The notes: a model not told the origin generated them from the sequence alone. Counted from the first letter of the stretch, positions 8,410-17,437 are shown. The stretch is DNA of 64,000 nt from an uncultured Bacillota bacterium (GCA_949300365.1 CASGEC010000006.1:223885-287884); one strand, 5' to 3'. Made by a program: numbers and translations.

Positions 8410-9416
8410 ATGGCCGAAAACGAAAAGAAAGCCGCTCAAGGCGGTGAACACTATGTTTCCTATTCCGAAAGGACAGGCGCGGAATCCGTCGTCTATTTCA
8501 CAAGAGACCTATCGGCAGCGGGTCTGCTGAAGATCTTCGAGCGTGTCAAGGCACCCCTTACCGGAAAGATAGCCATCAAGCTTCATACAGGCGAGCCCCA
8601 TGGTCCCAACATCATTCCTCGGCCGTGGGTGAAGGAGCTTATGGAAAAGGAGCTTCCCGGAGGAACGATCGTCGAGACGAACACCTATTACGAAGGCGAT
8701 CGCTACACGACAGAGCAACACCGGAAGACATTGGAAATCAACGGATGGACGTTCTGCCCCTTGACATTATGGACGAGAAAGAAACGGCGATGCTCCCGGT
8801 CAAGGGTGGCAAGTGGTTCACGGAAATGTCCGTCGGCAAGGACCTCCTCAATTACGACTCCCTCTTTGTCCTCACCCACTTCAAGGGACATACCCAAGGC
8901 GGATTTGGCGGCTCCAACAAGAACATCGGAATCGGCTGTGCGGATGGCCGTATCGGAAAGGCCATGATCCATACCACTCCGGGATCGAGCGACATGTGGG
9001 ATATCCGCAAGGAAGAGTTCATGGAGAGGATGACCGAATCGACCAAGTCCGTCATCGACCATTTCCAGAACCATATCAGCTATGTCAACGTGATGCGCAA
9101 CATGTCCGTCTCTTGCGATTGCGAAGGAACATCGGCAGCCCCTGTCGTCACGCCGAACGTCGGTATCTTGGCTTCCTTGGACATCCTTGCCGTCGATCAG
9201 GCCTGCGTCGATTTGGTCTATGCCATGAAGGAAGAGGATCATCATGACCTTGTCGAGAGGATCGAAAGCCGCCATGGCCTAAGACAGCTTAGCTACATGA
9301 AGGAACTTGGCATGGGAAACGACAAGTATCACCTCATCGACATCGACAATGGCGACAAGGAGATCCTTCCTTGCGATGCCGTCAAGCACGTCGTTCCGTT
9401 CAAGGCCGAAGACTGA
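8410..9416 (+). pseudogene. DUF362 domain protein, interrupted by a single-base frameshift
   Basis: Two frames together make one DUF362 protein of about 335 residues. The first frame starts at ATG 8410 (AGGAGG upstream) and is good to EINGWTFCPL near 8760; the second frame takes over with DIMDEKETAMLPVKGG and continues to 9416 (ending KHVVPFKAED). Inserting one C into the C4 run at 8757-8760 restores FCPLDIMDE. DUF362 proteins are found in anaerobes, often with ferredoxin domains; none is fused here, though cysteines occur (SCDCEGTS). Biochemical function is unknown. The rest of the frame is intact with no other stop, so the break is either recent or a sequencing/assembly error at a homopolymer. 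Confidence 0.85.
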
Positions 9417-9426
9417 TTGGAAATAG

Positions 9427-9459
9427 AGGGTCTGGCTGTTGCTGGCTGGACCCTTTTTT
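9427..9459 (+). terminator. Rho-independent terminator after DUF362 gene
   Basis: AGGGTC (9427-9432) pairs with GACCCT (9449-9454), with further weak pairing inside, followed by a run of six T (9454-9459). Confidence 0.85.
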
Positions 9460-9610
9460 GTGACTAAAAGAGCGAAGTAAAGAAAAACTACCTTTCAAAT
9501 TGAAAAGAGGTTGGTTCTTTAGGTTTCGATTAAAAGCGCAAGCTGAAATCCACATCCTTTTTGTGCGAGCCATTATGAAGAACGACACGTCTTTTATGGA
9601 ATCCGGATAC

Positions 9611-9640
9611 AAAAATGCCATCCCGGATTGCGGGATGGCA
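9611..9640 (-). terminator. Rho-independent terminator after secA
   Basis: TGCCATCCCG (9616-9625) and CGGGATGGCA (9631-9640) form a perfect 10-bp stem with a 5-base loop; on the minus strand five T follow. The stretch between this and the DUF362 terminator holds no convincing gene. Confidence 0.9.
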
Positions 9641-9648
9641 GTGTCGTC

Positions 9649-12144
9649 TTAATTGATCTTGGCGGTCGGATTGCTTCTGTCGATACCGTCCTCGTCCGGG
9701 GTGATGTTGGCGTTGGCGGCAGGATCGTACTTGACCGGGCTCGGTGCGGCGACCTGAGGCTTGACGGCATTGATGGGCGTGGGGACGGGCTGCTGGGCCT
9801 GCGGGTTCTTGCGGAAGGTGACGTGGAGAAGGGTACGGACGACATCGGTGGCGATGTTCTCGTTCATTCTCTCGAACATGTCGAAGCCTTCGTTGGTATA
9901 GGCCTGGAGAGGGTCGGTCTGGGCGTAGGATCTAAGCCAGATGGCGTCGCGGAGCTTGGACATCTGGTCGATGTGCTTTGTCCAGCGTCTATCGATGCAA
10001 TCCAGGGTGACGGTCTTTTCGGCGAAGTTGCGCATGTCCTCGTTCCAGTCCTTGCTGTGCTGGGCATAGACCTTCTGCAGCTGGGCCGAGAGGACATCCA
10101 GGCAATCGGCATAGGCCATCTGGTCGAAGGCCTTTTCGGGAATGAGGGCCGGATCGATGGAGAGGAGCTTGCTTGTGTTGGCGGCAAGCTTGGCACCGTC
10201 GATGAGCTTTTCCTGGTCCTTGAGGAAGAAGGAATTGTCGGAGATGTGCTTGGCGATGAGATCGAAGTAGGAAGGGATCGTTTCGGAGACGGACTTGGAG
10301 TAGAGGATCTGGTCTCTTCTGGCGTACATGATCTTTCTTTGACGGGAGAGGACGTCATCGTAGTTGAGAAGCTGCTTACGGGTATCGAAGTTCTGGCCTT
10401 CGACGCGCTTCTGGGCCTGGGTGATGGCGTTGGACATCATGCGCGACTGGAAGGAATCGTCGCCGAGCTTTTCATAGAGGCTCTTGTAGGATGCCGGGGC
10501 AAAGCGGACGAAGATCTCGTCTTCCATGGAGACGTAGAACTTGGAATAGCCGGGGTCTCCCTGACGGCCGGAACGTCCCTTGAGCTGGTTGTCGATACGG
10601 CGGGACTCGTTTCTTTCCGTGGCAAGGACGGCAAGACCGCCCAATTCCTTGACGCCTTCGCCGAGCTTGATATCCGTACCTCTACCGGCCATGTTCGTGG
10701 CGATGGTGACGGCGTTCTTCTGACCGGCCTGGGCGATGATGAGGGCTTCCCTGGCGTTGTTCTTGGCGTTGAGGACTTCATGCGGGATGCCGATCTCGGT
10801 GAGCATCTTGTCGACGATTTCGGATTTCTCGACCGACGGGGTGCCGATCAGGATAGGCTGTCCCTTGGCATGGCGCTCCTTGACGTCCTCGATGATGGCA
10901 CGATACTTGGCCTTGGCATTGCCGAAGATGGAATCGACGTCATCGATTCTCTGGATGGGACGGTTGGTCGGGATGGAGACGACACGCATGTTGTAGACCT
11001 TGCGGAACTCTTCCTCTTCGGTCTTGGCGGTACCGGTCATGCCGGCCAGCTTGTCGTAGAGACGGAAGAAGTTCTGGTAGGTGATGGTTGCCAGCGTGAC
11101 GGTCTCAGGCTTGATGGTGACGTGTTCCTTGGCTTGGATGGCCTGCTGGAGACCATCGGAATACTCTCTTCCCTTCATGACACGGCCGGTGAAGCCATCG
11201 ATCAGAAGGATTTCGTCATCCTGGACCATGTATTCCGTATCGCGCTTCATGATGTAGTTTGCCTTGAGGGCCTGCTGGATGCGGTGCGTCAGGTCCGCCC
11301 ACTGGGCATCAAAGAGGTTGTCGATGGAGAAGGCCTTTTGGACGAGCTCGACGCCGTGGTCGGTAAGGGAGCAGGTCTTCTTTTCGATATCGATGGTGTA
11401 GTCCCTGTCCTTGCGGAGTCCCTTGACGGCTCTGTCTGCCGTGACGTAGGAAGAAGCGGTGATGCCAGAACCGCCGGAGATGATCAAAGGGGTACGGGAT
11501 TCATCGATGAGGATGGAGTCGGCTTCATCGATGATGGCATAGTGGAGTCCCCTGAGAACACGGTTCTGGACGGTCTTGGCCATGTTGTCCCTCAGGTAGT
11601 CGAAGCCGAGCTCGGAGTTGGTGGAATAGGTGATGTCGCACTTGAAGGCATCCTGCTTTTCCTTGGTGTTCTTCTCGCGGAGGTTGACACCGACGGTCAA
11701 ACCGAGGAAGCGGTAGACGTTTCCCATCCATTCCGCGTCTCTGCCGGCGAGGTATTCGTTGACGGTGACGACATGGACGCCCTTTCCTTCCAGGGCATTG
11801 AGATAGACGGCCATCGTGGCGGTAAGGGTCTTTCCTTCGCCGGTCTTCATTTCGGCAACGTCACCCTCGTTGAGAACGGTGGCACCGAAGACCTGGACGG
11901 GGTAGGGGAATTGGTGGAGGACTCTCTTGGCCGCTTCCCTTGCCGTGGCAAAGGCCTCGGGAAGGATGTCATCGACCGTTTCGCCGTCCTGGAGTCTCTT
12001 CTTGAGGATTGGGGTCATTCCCTTGAGATCCTCATCGCTCATCTTGCTGAAGCGATCTTCGAACTCAAAGACTCTCTTCGCCTTCTTTTCGATCTTCTTG
12101 AAGGCTCGGGCATCGATACGGAATAGTTTGTCGAGAAAACTCAT
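9649..12144 (-). CDS. secA: Preprotein translocase ATPase SecA
   Basis: Motor ATPase that drives preproteins through SecYEG. The 831-residue protein starts at ATG 12144 (AAAGGAG just upstream; an in-frame extension to 12183 has no better site). Motifs: MKTGEGKTLTATM (Walker A), IIDEADSILIDE (Walker B), NMAGRGTDIKLG and GRSGRQGDPG (helicase motifs V/VI), and the C-terminal helical scaffold. The tail ends in a proline-rich segment (PQAQQPVPTPIN...) and lacks the cysteine-rich zinc-binding motif that closes many SecA proteins. This suggests substrate hand-over does not use the zinc finger and its SecB/lipid contacts. Single-gene transcript closed by a strong terminator; divergent from degV. Confidence 0.97.
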   Translation of the reverse strand: MSFLDKLFRIDARAFKKIEKKAKRVFEFEDRFSKMSDEDLKGMTPILKKRLQDGETVDDILPEAFATAREAAKRVLHQFPYPVQVFGATVLNEGDVAEMKTGEGKTLTATMAVYLNALEGKGVHVVTVNEYLAGRDAEWMGNVYRFLGLTVGVNLREKNTKEKQDAFKCDITYSTNSELGFDYLRDNMAKTVQNRVLRGLHYAIIDEADSILIDESRTPLIISGGSGITASSYVTADRAVKGLRKDRDYTIDIEKKTCSLTDHGVELVQKAFSIDNLFDAQWADLTHRIQQALKANYIMKRDTEYMVQDDEILLIDGFTGRVMKGREYSDGLQQAIQAKEHVTIKPETVTLATITYQNFFRLYDKLAGMTGTAKTEEEEFRKVYNMRVVSIPTNRPIQRIDDVDSIFGNAKAKYRAIIEDVKERHAKGQPILIGTPSVEKSEIVDKMLTEIGIPHEVLNAKNNAREALIIAQAGQKNAVTIATNMAGRGTDIKLGEGVKELGGLAVLATERNESRRIDNQLKGRSGRQGDPGYSKFYVSMEDEIFVRFAPASYKSLYEKLGDDSFQSRMMSNAITQAQKRVEGQNFDTRKQLLNYDDVLSRQRKIMYARRDQILYSKSVSETIPSYFDLIAKHISDNSFFLKDQEKLIDGAKLAANTSKLLSIDPALIPEKAFDQMAYADCLDVLSAQLQKVYAQHSKDWNEDMRNFAEKTVTLDCIDRRWTKHIDQMSKLRDAIWLRSYAQTDPLQAYTNEGFDMFERMNENIATDVVRTLLHVTFRKNPQAQQPVPTPINAVKPQVAAPSPVKYDPAANANITPDEDGIDRSNPTAKIN

Positions 12145-12338
12145 GGTGTTCTCCTTTCGGTAGGGACAGATGATTTCTTGCAAGGGTTCCTTGCATTATT
12201 GAATAGCTTTCGAGCAACTTTATTAATATATATCAAAGAAGTATTTATTCCAAAGCAAAATCGGTCAAAGGCACTCGAACAGAGGGGACAATCTGTCCGC
12301 TTGCGACCGGGCGATGATGAAAAAACCGCGAAAACAAG

Positions 12339-12344
12339 TATAAT
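12339..12344 (+). promoter_or_regulatory. Probable -10 box for degV
   Basis: TATAAT, 41 bases before the degV ATG, in the 240-base divergent region between secA and degV. No good -35 hexamer is seen at 16-18 bases upstream. Confidence 0.5.
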
Positions 12345-12384
12345 ATCTTTATAAGGGCATGCCCCCGACTCAGGAAACAAGCAC

Positions 12385-13218
12385 ATGAAATATAAGATTA
12401 TCTGCGACAGCTCGGCCAATCTTCTTCCCGGAATGTTTGCCGAAGAGGAGAATATCTCCTTTGCCAACGTCCCCCTCTCCATCTTCATCGGCGACAAGGA
12501 ATATCGGGACGATGGAACGGCGGACATCAAGGACATGATGGACAAGATCTGCAACACCAATCTCAAGGCGACATCCTCCTGTCCTTCGCCAAGCGAATAC
12601 CTCGCCGCCATGACCGGGGCGGACTACTACATCGTCATCACGATTTCCTCGAAGCTTTCCGGTTCCTATAATTCCGCTTATTTGGCAAAGAACGGCTATG
12701 AGAAGCCGGAGAATGTCTTCGTTCTGGATTCCCTTTTGACGGCAGGAGCGATGGAATTGATGGCAAAAGAGGCAAAAAGATTGATTCATCAGAATATCCC
12801 GTTTGATGAAATATGCTCAAAGCTAACGGAATATCGTAAGAGTGTCAACTTACTTTTCGTACTTGACAAGTTCGATAATCTCATAAAGATGGGACGTGTT
12901 AGCAAGGTCGTCGGCTTCATTGCCGAAAAGTTCAAGATCAAGCCTTTGTGTTGTGGCGAGAACGGCGAAATCAAGATTCGGGAGAAGGTTCGGACAATCC
13001 AAGGCGTTCTCAAGAGGCTGATCGTCAACATCGGACTGCTTTGCCCGAGCCAGAAGGGACGTACGTGCATTATCACGCATACGGATGCCCAGAAGAGCGC
13101 CGACTATCTTCAGGACGAAATCAAGAAGAATTATCAATTCGACAATATTATCGTAAGGAAAAACCAGGCCCTCTGTTCCTTTTATGCCATGGAGGGCGGC
13201 CTCATCGTTTCCTTCTAG
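12385..13218 (+). CDS. DegV family fatty-acid-binding protein
   Basis: DegV/FakB proteins bind a fatty acid and present it to the kinase FakA for phosphorylation. The 277-residue product has the family layout: MKYKIICDSSANL at the N-terminus, SCPSPSEYLAAM around residues 62-74, ITISSKLSGSYNSAYLA (~85-101, fatty-acid carboxylate site), VLDSLLTAGAMELMA, and a stretch ending KFDNLIKMGRVSKV before the C-terminal domain. Normal length. Whether it acts as a FakB in this organism depends on a FakA partner that is not in the window. Followed by its own terminator. Confidence 0.92.
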   Translation: MKYKIICDSSANLLPGMFAEEENISFANVPLSIFIGDKEYRDDGTADIKDMMDKICNTNLKATSSCPSPSEYLAAMTGADYYIVITISSKLSGSYNSAYLAKNGYEKPENVFVLDSLLTAGAMELMAKEAKRLIHQNIPFDEICSKLTEYRKSVNLLFVLDKFDNLIKMGRVSKVVGFIAEKFKIKPLCCGENGEIKIREKVRTIQGVLKRLIVNIGLLCPSQKGRTCIITHTDAQKSADYLQDEIKKNYQFDNIIVRKNQALCSFYAMEGGLIVSF

Positions 13219-13240
13219 GACTCTCTTGAAGTCTTTTGCG

Positions 13241-13268
13241 GGATGCGTTTCTTGGCGCGTCCTTTTTT
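13241..13268 (+). terminator. Terminator after degV
   Basis: GGATGCG (13241-13247) pairs with CGCGTCC (13256-13262, one G-U pair), then six T. Confidence 0.75.
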
Positions 13269-13326
13269 CTTGTCGGTTTTCCTTTGCGGCATGGGATTTT
13301 AGGTGGATTCGGGTTAAAATAAGGGT

Positions 13327-14961
13327 ATGGAACGCGATTTTCTTTGCCGGTATGGCGTCTATCAGATCTACCCCATCTCCTTTTGCGATGCCGACGGCGA
13401 TGGAAAAGGGGACCTTAAGGGAATCCTGGGAAAGCTTGACTACCTTCAAAGCCTCGGCATAAGGACTTTGTGGCTTTCGCCTGTCTATCCTTCTCCGATG
13501 TGGGACATGGGATATGACATCGCCGATTATTTCAATATCAATCCCATCTTCGGGACGATGGATGATTTCGATAGGCTGATGGAAGAGACGAAGAAGCGCG
13601 GCATGCGGATTGTCATGGACCTTGTCGTCAACCATACCTCCGATCGCCACCCTTGGTTCTTGAAGGCCCTTGGGGATCCTTCCTCGCCCTATCGGGATTA
13701 CTATATCTTCCGCCCCGGAAAGGGAAAGGAAAGGAAAACCCCGCCCAACAACTGGACGAGCACCTTCTTTGGCTCGGCATGGAAGGAAGTCCCCAACGAG
13801 AAGGGAATGTATTATCTCCACCTCTATTCGGAACATCAGCCGGATCTCAACTGGAAGAACGAGGCGGTCTATCAGTCTGTCAAGAAGATCATGGAATATT
13901 GGATGGACAAGGGCGTCTACGGCTTTCGCTGCGACGTCATTTCCGAAATCTACAAGGATAGCCTTGAGGACGGAAAGAAGGGATCCTTGTCCAAGCCCAT
14001 CGGAAGCGAACACTATATTGCCAAAAGAGGCTGCCATCAGATTCTCAAGAGGCTCAGAAAGGAAGTCATCGAACCGCAAAACGGCGTTCTCATCGGGGAG
14101 TGCTATGGCGTGGACAGAAATCAGGCGAAGGACTTCCTTGGGGACGAGCTGGATACGCTCTTCGGTTTTGAAATCACCGATCCCGGCCTTCTTAGAAGGC
14201 ACATGCGTCCCAAGGATCTCAAAAGGATCCTGATTTCCTGGCAGGACCTCTCCTGTAACGGCAACTATTTCGAGAACCATGACCAGCACCGGGCCATCGG
14301 GAAATACGTCCGGGAAGGGCCTTTCGAAAAGGAAGGGGCGAAGATGCTTATCGCTCTTCTCTGTTCCTTGAAGGGAATTCCCTTCTTCTATCAGGGCGAG
14401 GAGATCGGCATGAAGGACTACCGCTCTCTTTCCCTATCCGATAGCCATGATGTCGTCAGGAAATTCCTCGATGCCTTCCTGAAAGGATATTTCGTTCCCA
14501 AGCCGCTTCGGGAGTATCTTAGCCGTAAATACGGAAGGGATGATGCTCGTGCCCCGATGGCCTTCACCAGCCAGGAAGGACATGGCTTTACAAAGCCCAA
14601 CGTCCAGCCGTGGCAGAAATTCAATGAGCTTTCCGACAGGATAAACGTCGCCGTCCAAGAAAAGGATGAGACCTCTCTCCTGAACTTTTTCCGTCAATGC
14701 CTTTCTCTCCGTCAGAGCGATGACGCGCTCTCCTTGGGAAATATCCATTTCCTGAAGAGCGATCCGGAAGTCCTTCTCTTTTTGCGACTGAAGGGAGAAG
14801 AGAAGAGACTTTGCGTATTCAACCTATCCGAAAAGGAAAAGGTTGTTCCGGATGTCATTATCGAAAACAACACGAAAACGCTTCTTTTATCCAATTACTA
14901 TCAAAAGGAGATAGAGGAATCCTTGCTCCCCTATGAGTGCCGAATCTACAAGGTTGTCTGA
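13327..14961 (+). CDS. malL: GH13 alpha-glucosidase (oligo-1,6-glucosidase type)
   Basis: Cytoplasmic glycoside hydrolase predicted to cleave terminal alpha-1,6 (or alpha-1,4) glucose from isomaltose, panose and related oligosaccharides. The 544 residues cover the complete (beta/alpha)8 barrel. Seen: YGVYQIYPISFCDADGDGKG (substrate cleft plus calcium loop), DLVVNHTSD (region I), GFRCDVIS with the nucleophile Asp (region II), LIGECYG with the acid/base Glu (region III), and ENHDQHR (region IV). No signal peptide. The start codon is only about eight bases after a TAAAAT element with just AAGGG before it, so the 5' leader may be very short. Its 3' end overlaps the converging gene by 16 bases. 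The symbol is tentative; dextran glucosidase or sucrose isomerase-like activity cannot be excluded. Confidence 0.9.
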   Translation: MERDFLCRYGVYQIYPISFCDADGDGKGDLKGILGKLDYLQSLGIRTLWLSPVYPSPMWDMGYDIADYFNINPIFGTMDDFDRLMEETKKRGMRIVMDLVVNHTSDRHPWFLKALGDPSSPYRDYYIFRPGKGKERKTPPNNWTSTFFGSAWKEVPNEKGMYYLHLYSEHQPDLNWKNEAVYQSVKKIMEYWMDKGVYGFRCDVISEIYKDSLEDGKKGSLSKPIGSEHYIAKRGCHQILKRLRKEVIEPQNGVLIGECYGVDRNQAKDFLGDELDTLFGFEITDPGLLRRHMRPKDLKRILISWQDLSCNGNYFENHDQHRAIGKYVREGPFEKEGAKMLIALLCSLKGIPFFYQGEEIGMKDYRSLSLSDSHDVVRKFLDAFLKGYFVPKPLREYLSRKYGRDDARAPMAFTSQEGHGFTKPNVQPWQKFNELSDRINVAVQEKDETSLLNFFRQCLSLRQSDDALSLGNIHFLKSDPEVLLFLRLKGEEKRLCVFNLSEKEKVVPDVIIENNTKTLLLSNYYQKEIEESLLPYECRIYKVV

Positions 14962-15479
14962 GAGTCTTCTTTTCCGCGGAAGGTTGTTCCCTTTTTGTCG
15001 CGGAAATTGATGTAGACCAGGATAAAGGCAAAGGCGAAGACAAGCGTCAGGGAAGGAATGAGGTAGGAGCCAAAGGAAGGCGTGATGTTCGTCTCTGTCT
15101 TTCCGAAGAGAATCGTGACGGCGATTTCGACAAGGAGCTTCACGATCAGGACGGCAAGGGCTGAGAAAGCGGCCTTTGCCAGGAAACGTTCCTCTCCCAG
15201 CAATCCGACAAGGGAAGGGATAAGAAGGCAACAGGAAAGGATGAGGGAGGCGATCAGTAGGCCGGCACCATAGTGGATGAGGCTTTCGGAATCCTGGAAG
15301 AGCGAAAAGGCTTGATAGCCGCTGATATAGCGGATGTTCCCATCGATATTCGTGCTGAGGAAGGGGACGAGATAGAAAAGAAGAAAGGCAGGGACAAAAA
15401 AGAGGGGGATATAGAAGGGAATACGGTTTTTGGCGTTGAGCCGTCCTAAGGCGACCTTTGCTTTTTCCTTTATTGTCAT
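14946..15479 (-). CDS. Hypothetical four-helix membrane protein
   Basis: I do not recognise a family. The 177-residue product has about four hydrophobic segments (roughly residues 21-42, 68-95, 100-123 and 137-159), a basic N-terminus (MTIKEKAKVALGRLNAKNR) and a charged C-terminal tail (FRDKKGTTFRGKEDSQ). Start ATG 15479 overlaps the stop of the upstream 215-residue gene (ATGA), so the two are translationally coupled. The 3' end overlaps the GH13 gene on the other strand. The organisation suggests a small two-gene unit with unknown role at the membrane. Confidence 0.7.
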   Translation of the reverse strand: MTIKEKAKVALGRLNAKNRIPFYIPLFFVPAFLLFYLVPFLSTNIDGNIRYISGYQAFSLFQDSESLIHYGAGLLIASLILSCCLLIPSLVGLLGEERFLAKAAFSALAVLIVKLLVEIAVTILFGKTETNITPSFGSYLIPSLTLVFAFAFILVYINFRDKKGTTFRGKEDSQTTL

Positions 15480-16123
15480 AATTCGACAAAGACGGGCTTG
15501 AGTTCCCGCTCCTCGCCCCGGGCCAGGGTACCCATAACCTCGACGAATTCGCCGATGACGTTCCTTTCGATATAGTTGACCGTGGAGAAAAGGTTTCTTT
15601 CAACGGTCGTCTCGCCTTGGCGGTGGAGACTGCATTGCGGGAGATAGAAGCGGACGTTCTTGTCCTTGAGCCCTCTTTCGCCTTTCAGGAAGCCGAGGAA
15701 CATCAGCTTTTCGACGATGCTGTGGAAATGGGCGCTCACCTGTGGGAAGAGATCCTCGGGGAGACGTTCTCTTTTCATTTCTTCGCGAATTCTTTCCTCG
15801 TAGGACAGGACAGGTATGGAAGAGAGCGGAATGGGCGTCCTTTTGGCATCGAAGATATCGATCAGGAAGATGTTGCTTCCCAGATGGCCGACAAGGTCGA
15901 AAGTCATTTTCCTTTCCTTTTTATAAGGGAAAAGAAGGGCATAGTCGCTTCTGACGATCGTCTTTTCGGATTCGCTCAGTCCTGGGATGACATCCAGAAA
16001 ACACAGCTCTTCATCGGGATTGTCTAGGAATGCCGTCTTTCCTGGCAGGGATTCTAGGCCATTGAATTGCTTGATGGTCTGACCGATAGCATCCAACGTA
16101 TGGGAATCATATTTATTCGTCAT
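15476..16123 (-). CDS. Hypothetical protein, partner of the small membrane protein
   Basis: Unrecognised 215-residue soluble protein without signal peptide or membrane segments. It has mixed alpha/beta composition: an early acidic stretch (DNPDEELCFLDVIPGLSESE), a central beta-rich region (MTFDLVGHLGSNIFLIDIFD) and a C-terminal region that mentions NYIERNVIGEFVEVMG. No enzymatic motif is evident. It starts 140 bases from pstS on the opposite strand and shares that promoter region; its stop overlaps the start of the next gene. Real coding is supported by the overlap architecture and by codon choice like that of its neighbours. Confidence 0.65.
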   Translation of the reverse strand: MTNKYDSHTLDAIGQTIKQFNGLESLPGKTAFLDNPDEELCFLDVIPGLSESEKTIVRSDYALLFPYKKERKMTFDLVGHLGSNIFLIDIFDAKRTPIPLSSIPVLSYEERIREEMKRERLPEDLFPQVSAHFHSIVEKLMFLGFLKGERGLKDKNVRFYLPQCSLHRQGETTVERNLFSTVNYIERNVIGEFVEVMGTLARGEERELKPVFVEL

Positions 16124-16170
16124 GCCTCTATTTTACCCCATCGGGCCTATAGGAAAGGAGATAATTCGTC

Positions 16171-16212
16171 TTTACAGGTTCTTTACAATTATTAACAGAA
16201 TCAAGATATATC
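16171..16212 (+). promoter_or_regulatory. Pho box repeats and -10 element of the pst operon
   Basis: Three direct repeats, TTTACA (16171), TTTACA (16182) and TTAACA (16192), spaced 11 and 10 bases, match the Bacillus-type PhoP box (TTAACA-like repeats in one helical turn). A GATATA/TATATC -10 element follows at 16205-16212 with no separate -35, as expected for a PhoP-activated promoter. The cognate phoP-phoR genes are in the same operon. Confidence 0.8.
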
Positions 16213-16263
16213 GCTTTTTGGCGGCAAAGTAGATTAAGGGCGTTTCAAAAAGAGGTAAAAACC

Positions 16264-17367
16264 ATGAAAAAGATTCTTATGAGCACGATCGCCCTTGCTT
16301 CCCTCTCCCTGCTTGCCGGCTGCAGTGGCACAAGCACCGAAAAGCCGGTTGAGACCACGACTCCTACCGTCAGTAAGGACGAGTTCGACAAGACCAAGGA
16401 CATTAAGCCCTATACCAGAGACACCACTTCCGGAACGCGTGATGGCTTCTGCACGAAGATCGGTATCGAGGCTGCCAAGTCCAAGGATTCCCTCCTGACT
16501 TCTTCTGTCTCCCAGACCACTGGTAACGGCGATATGATGACGAAGGTTGCCCAGGATGTCTACGGCATTGGATACAGCTCGCTTGCCAGTGTTTCCACCG
16601 AGAAGAACATCAAGGCCCTGACCGTCGAAGGCGTCACTGCCACGGCCAAGACCGTTGTCGATGGCAGCTACACCCTCCAGCGTAACTTCAACATGGCCTA
16701 TGCCACGAAGGTTGACGATAAGCGTGATGAAACCAAGATTGCCTTGATTAAGTCCTATGTTGCCTTTGCTTCTTCTACGGAAGGACAGGCCATCATCATC
16801 GATGCTGAGGGTGGCATTGTCGATCCTGAGGATGACTTCGCTTCTGGTAAGTCCTTTGCCGATATGCTCAATGATACCAGCCTTGATTGGGTCAAGACCC
16901 TCGGTGTCAGCGAAAACGGCAACAAGATTGCCGGTGACTATTCCAAGATTCAGGTGAACTTCGTCGGTTCCACTTCCGTCGAAGCCATGTCCGAGGCTCT
17001 CTCCGACCAGTGGACGACCTACTTTGAACATGCCCCTGAGGCTGCCCACAACCACACGGGTTCCGGCGATGCCTTCAAGAAGCTTGGAGATTACACTGGC
17101 GATATCGGCTTTGCCTCCCGTGACTTCAACGACTCCGAAAAGAGCACGGCCGCGGCCAATGGCTACACCATGGTCGAGCTCTGCAAGGATGCCATCTGCC
17201 CCATCGTCAACGTCAAGAATCCGCTGAAGGACATCAAGGTCCAGCAGCTCCGCGATATCTTCGTCAACCCGGATGCCATCAAGGACAAGGCCACTTCCGA
17301 AGAGAACTTCGGCGCCGACTACTCTTCCGAAAAGGCCATCACCAAGTGGAGTGATCTCCTTGCCTAA
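16264..17367 (+). CDS. pstS: Phosphate-binding lipoprotein PstS with swapped half-domains
   Basis: Captures phosphate outside the cell for PstCAB. It has a lipoprotein signal with lipobox LLAGC (Cys20), 367 residues in all, and a ribosome site (GAGG). The order of conserved blocks is unusual. The first half (about 45-200) holds what is normally the C-terminal half of PstS: YTRDTTSGTRDGF (the usual R-x-SGTR-x-F phosphate site), GIGYSSLASV, then ALTVEGVTATAKTVVDGSY. The second half (about 220-367) holds the normal N-terminal half: VNFVGSTSVEAM, HTGSGDAFKKL, DIGFASRDF, ICPIVNVKNPL, QQLRDIF, ending KWSDLLA like the usual N-W-K-E. This is a circular permutation at the N-W-K-E joint. First gene of pstSCAB-phoU-phoPR. 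Confidence 0.92.
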   Translation: MKKILMSTIALASLSLLAGCSGTSTEKPVETTTPTVSKDEFDKTKDIKPYTRDTTSGTRDGFCTKIGIEAAKSKDSLLTSSVSQTTGNGDMMTKVAQDVYGIGYSSLASVSTEKNIKALTVEGVTATAKTVVDGSYTLQRNFNMAYATKVDDKRDETKIALIKSYVAFASSTEGQAIIIDAEGGIVDPEDDFASGKSFADMLNDTSLDWVKTLGVSENGNKIAGDYSKIQVNFVGSTSVEAMSEALSDQWTTYFEHAPEAAHNHTGSGDAFKKLGDYTGDIGFASRDFNDSEKSTAAANGYTMVELCKDAICPIVNVKNPLKDIKVQQLRDIFVNPDAIKDKATSEENFGADYSSEKAITKWSDLLA

Positions 17368-17395
17368 GTCCTTTGTTGACAATCATTAGATAATT

Positions 17396-17437
17396 CCAAC
17401 GGGAACCGTTCCTTTGGGGGATGGTTCCCTTTGTTGG
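17396..17437 (+). other. Stem-loop between pstS and pstC
   Basis: CCAAC-GGGAACC (17396-17407) pairs with GGTTCCC (17423-17429) and GTTGG (17433-17437) around a 15-base loop. There is no T run, so it is more likely an mRNA-stabilising or partial-attenuation structure that keeps pstS mRNA more abundant than the downstream permease genes. Confidence 0.6.

Noticed and set aside
9400..9621. 73-codon minus frame between the DUF362 gene and secA
   Set aside because: It crosses two terminators and has no start signal.
9628..12126. 832-codon open frame antisense to secA
   Set aside because: It mirrors secA codon structure, is rich in V/G/D as reversed coding frames are, and has no ribosome site or domain.
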